This document shows positions 4,896 through 6,820 of a stretch of 6,820 nt of DNA, one piece after another. The stretch lies in contig QAMI01000030.1 in NCBI GenBank assembly GCA_003150395.1, positions 1-6,820 on the forward strand, written 5' to 3'. Position 1 is the first letter of the stretch. Each line of letters opens with the position of its first letter. Position numbers and translations under genes: made by a program. Source of the DNA: Candidatus Gastranaerophilales bacterium (GTDB taxonomy: Bacteria > Cyanobacteriota > Vampirovibrionia > Gastranaerophilales > Gastranaerophilaceae). The notes beneath the pieces are model-generated. The model did not search any database. It was given only the letters and a program-made list of their open reading frames with translations, and was not told where the DNA came from.

Positions 4896-6035
4896 TTACT
4901 TATTTATTAAACCTTCTTCTTTTGACGGAGACATTTTATCTGCAAGCAGCCCTAGCACTCCTAACGCCGCAAGAGCAAGGCCTATAAAGGAAACAACTTT
5001 TAAAGTCGAAATACTTTTTATATTTTTTTCTTTAACTTGTGCCCATTGTTTTTGAAAGAATAGTTCATCTGCATTCTTATAAAAAATCTTTTCTATTAAT
5101 TCATCAGCTTTATCATTAAAGTTTTGTTTAATAACTGTCTTCAAATCTCCTACGGATTTTTCATAAGCTTGAACCGGTGAATAATTTTCTCTTAAAGCTT
5201 CACCAAAACAACCTAAAGGTGCGTCTGTTCCAAAAAGAATACGATCTGTTGCATTACGTTTTTGAAGTTCTTTTATAAGTGTGACAACGCTGGGTTGTTC
5301 ACTGCTGCTTAACCCGTTTGCACCCCAATCAACCCAAGACAAATCAACATAAAGCTTTGCATCGTTGTTGTCTATTGATTTTAACAGAACTTCAATGGCG
5401 TTTTGGTGCGATTTTGCATCCCCAGCTCCCATATGAGCCATTACAACCGGAACATCCGGATAAACTTTAGCAGCTCTGTAAATTGCCTCAGGTGAAGATA
5501 TATTGTCCGCCACATTGCCGGTTTCATCTATGGAAACATCTGAATGAAAAACACAGGGAAGGTTATTTTTTTTTGCTACATACATATAAGCCCTATAAAC
5601 ATCACTGTCGGCTGGTGTTTTAAAGTTTCTCGGATGAAATTTAAGCCCAACAAATTTACCGGGATTTTCACTGATGAGCCTATTAATATTTGTTGCATTG
5701 CCATTTGTTTTAGATGGCTGACAGGCAGCAAGGGCAAAAAACTTACGGTTTTTCTCGCAGAAATCCAGCATTGCTTTATTTCCTGTCATTTCGTCTTTAA
5801 GCACGTCTTCTACAAAACAATCCAGATTTGATATTATAGCTTTTTCAACCGAATCCTTCTGCTTCACTCCCTGAACGGAAACCTCAAGCGGAGATTTTAC
5901 AAATCTATCCATAAAATCATTATCAAAATTTAGGAGTTCTTTTGATTCTTGGGTTCTTTTCCAATGACCTGAATGCATATGCGAATCTATTATCGCACTG
6001 CCAAATGACACTCCCTCCACACTGTGAATCCTCAT
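4896..6035 (-). CDS. Metal-dependent amidohydrolase (amidohydrolase_2 type) with C-terminal membrane anchor
   Basis: A TIM-barrel hydrolase or decarboxylase of the amidohydrolase superfamily, 379 aa. The metal ligands are all visible: HxH in DSHMH (His19, His21), GLKFHP at 130-135, His164 in FHSD, His201 in MAHMG, and Asp271 in FGTDAP. This is the usual order for Pfam amidohydrolase_2, whose members act on varied ring or carboxylate substrates, so the substrate cannot be named. After the barrel comes a lysine-rich stretch (about 330-346), a single hydrophobic helix at 347-365 (VVSFIGLALAALGVLGLLA) and a 14-residue polar tail. There is no signal peptide. This suggests a tail-anchored enzyme with the barrel in the cytoplasm. 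A VSFG motif lies just before the barrel at 9-12. The start has AGGAG ten bases upstream (6046-6050) and overlaps the stop of the TPR gene as ATGA, so translation is probably coupled. Confidence 0.88.
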   Translation of the reverse strand: MRIHSVEGVSFGSAIIDSHMHSGHWKRTQESKELLNFDNDFMDRFVKSPLEVSVQGVKQKDSVEKAIISNLDCFVEDVLKDEMTGNKAMLDFCEKNRKFFALAACQPSKTNGNATNINRLISENPGKFVGLKFHPRNFKTPADSDVYRAYMYVAKKNNLPCVFHSDVSIDETGNVADNISSPEAIYRAAKVYPDVPVVMAHMGAGDAKSHQNAIEVLLKSIDNNDAKLYVDLSWVDWGANGLSSSEQPSVVTLIKELQKRNATDRILFGTDAPLGCFGEALRENYSPVQAYEKSVGDLKTVIKQNFNDKADELIEKIFYKNADELFFQKQWAQVKEKNIKSISTLKVVSFIGLALAALGVLGLLADKMSPSKEEGLINK

Positions 6036-6820
6036 ACAAATATATCTCCTATATTAACATCATTATCAGCTCTGCGCTTGATAACATATTCTCCCAATCT
6101 TGAGTAGCCGACTTCATATGCGGCTCTTTGACAAATCTTTGCGTTATCTTCTTCACCGCGTTTACGTGCTACTTCTGCCAACCTGTGGAATAATCTTTGA
6201 ATTTCATTTATATATTTATCTTTATCAGACTCAGAAAAGCTTAATCTGTAATTTTTACATACATTGTTTAAGTAAAAATTATAAAGTCCGTTAGCTTCAT
6301 CATAATTGCCAAGCTCAAACTTGAGATTTGCCAAATCTTTATATGCTTTCATATGCATTGAATTATTTGGGCTAAAACCATCCATATCAATATATTCTAC
6401 TGCCTTTGAAAGGTATTTTACGGCATCATTAAGATTTCCGATATTTCTTTGGTCTGAAGCATTAGAAAGTAAATTTAATATGGCACTATTTAAACTCAAA
6501 TTGTTGTATGCTTTTAAGTTATCTTTTATACGACGTTTATCAATATCCCGCTTGATTGCAGATAGTATTGAATAAGAGCTTCCCCACATTGCCTTAACAC
6601 TTGGTCTGCCGCTGTTTTCACAATCACCTTTCGGATAAATTATTTTGTAATCTCCGTTACGTCTGAAAAAGTTTTGTAATTTATAATCTACAAAATCGCC
6701 CTTTGCAAATATTTTCTTTTCCCGCAATTCGTTTTCATCGAACAGCTTCCAGACAGGATAAAGTTTTCCTGAAAAAGACTCATCAATTCTATTTTCATGC
6801 ATTGCCTGTTTAAACCTGTA
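6032..6820 (-). CDS. TPR-repeat protein of unknown function (5' end probably cut by window edge)
   Basis: I do not recognise a named family. The first in-frame ATG is at 6802 (256 aa), but its only upstream purines (AGG two bases away) are badly spaced. The frame stays open to the edge (Tyr-Arg-Phe-Lys-Gln-Ala), so the gene may begin outside the window. Residues 1-95 from that ATG are charged and of unclear fold. From about 104 onward come three degenerate tetratricopeptide-like helical pairs: about 104-138 (IGNLNDAVKYLSKAVEYI), 151-184 (AYKDLANLKFELGNYDEA) and 201-233 (RLFHRLAEVARKRGEEDNA). These usually act as protein-binding scaffolds. There is no signal peptide and no membrane segment. 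The stop overlaps the start of the amidohydrolase by four bases, so the two proteins are made together and may be partners. Confidence 0.7.
   Translation of the reverse strand, partial: YRFKQAMHENRIDESFSGKLYPVWKLFDENELREKKIFAKGDFVDYKLQNFFRRNGDYKIIYPKGDCENSGRPSVKAMWGSSYSILSAIKRDIDKRRIKDNLKAYNNLSLNSAILNLLSNASDQRNIGNLNDAVKYLSKAVEYIDMDGFSPNNSMHMKAYKDLANLKFELGNYDEANGLYNFYLNNVCKNYRLSFSESDKDKYINEIQRLFHRLAEVARKRGEEDNAKICQRAAYEVGYSRLGEYVIKRRADNDVNIGDIFV

Noticed and set aside
5544..5831. 95-aa plus-strand open frame opposite the amidohydrolase
   Set aside because: It lies antisense to the conserved barrel and has no recognisable features, so it is a shadow of the real gene.

Overview
The window is low-GC bacterial DNA with eight protein-coding genes and no RNA gene, CRISPR array or insertion sequence that I can see. 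The best guess for the source is a non-photosynthetic, flagellated relative of Cyanobacteria (Melainabacteria/Vampirovibrionia, Gastranaerophilales type). The pointers are the style of the pilin-like protein (an FTMAETLITLG N-terminus, four cysteines, an NNW near the C-terminus), a flagellar gene set that is complete in type but divergent, and the base composition. This assignment comes from family recollection, not from a marker gene. A Firmicute would be the main alternative.

Layout. From the left edge to 696 (+) lies a pilin-like protein, probably cut by the window edge. It converges, with no base between the stop codons, on a leftward flagellar rod operon (3036 to 697, -). In transcription order the operon is a FlgF/FlgG-family protein, a FlgG-like protein, FlgB and FlgC. 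Its promoter lies at about 3064-3092 on the minus strand. A 281-bp divergent intergenic region follows. It holds promoters facing both ways and a small direct repeat. Next come a small four-helix membrane protein of the YvlD/phage_holin_4_2 family (3318-3659, +) with its own intrinsic terminator, and prs (3810-4823, +), the PRPP synthetase, with its own promoter. A strong, apparently bidirectional terminator at 4844-4885 separates prs from a leftward two-gene operon: a TPR-repeat protein (running off the right edge to 6032, -) and an amidohydrolase with a C-terminal membrane anchor (6035-4896, -). These two overlap by ATGA.

How they work together. The four flagellar genes encode the axial rod: FlgB and FlgC for the proximal rod, and two FlgF/FlgG-type proteins for the distal rod. 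They are the only clear multi-gene machine here. prs is housekeeping metabolism and the YvlD-like protein is a poorly understood membrane protein. The TPR/amidohydrolase pair is the least explained part: a probable translationally coupled unit pairing a helical-repeat scaffold with a membrane-tethered metal-dependent hydrolase. No striking new system is proven, but this pair and the unusual rod proteins are the places to look.

Two start codons were moved from the longest open frame on Shine-Dalgarno evidence: the first flagellar gene starts at ATG 3036 rather than GTG 3054, and prs at ATG 3810 rather than GTG 3792.
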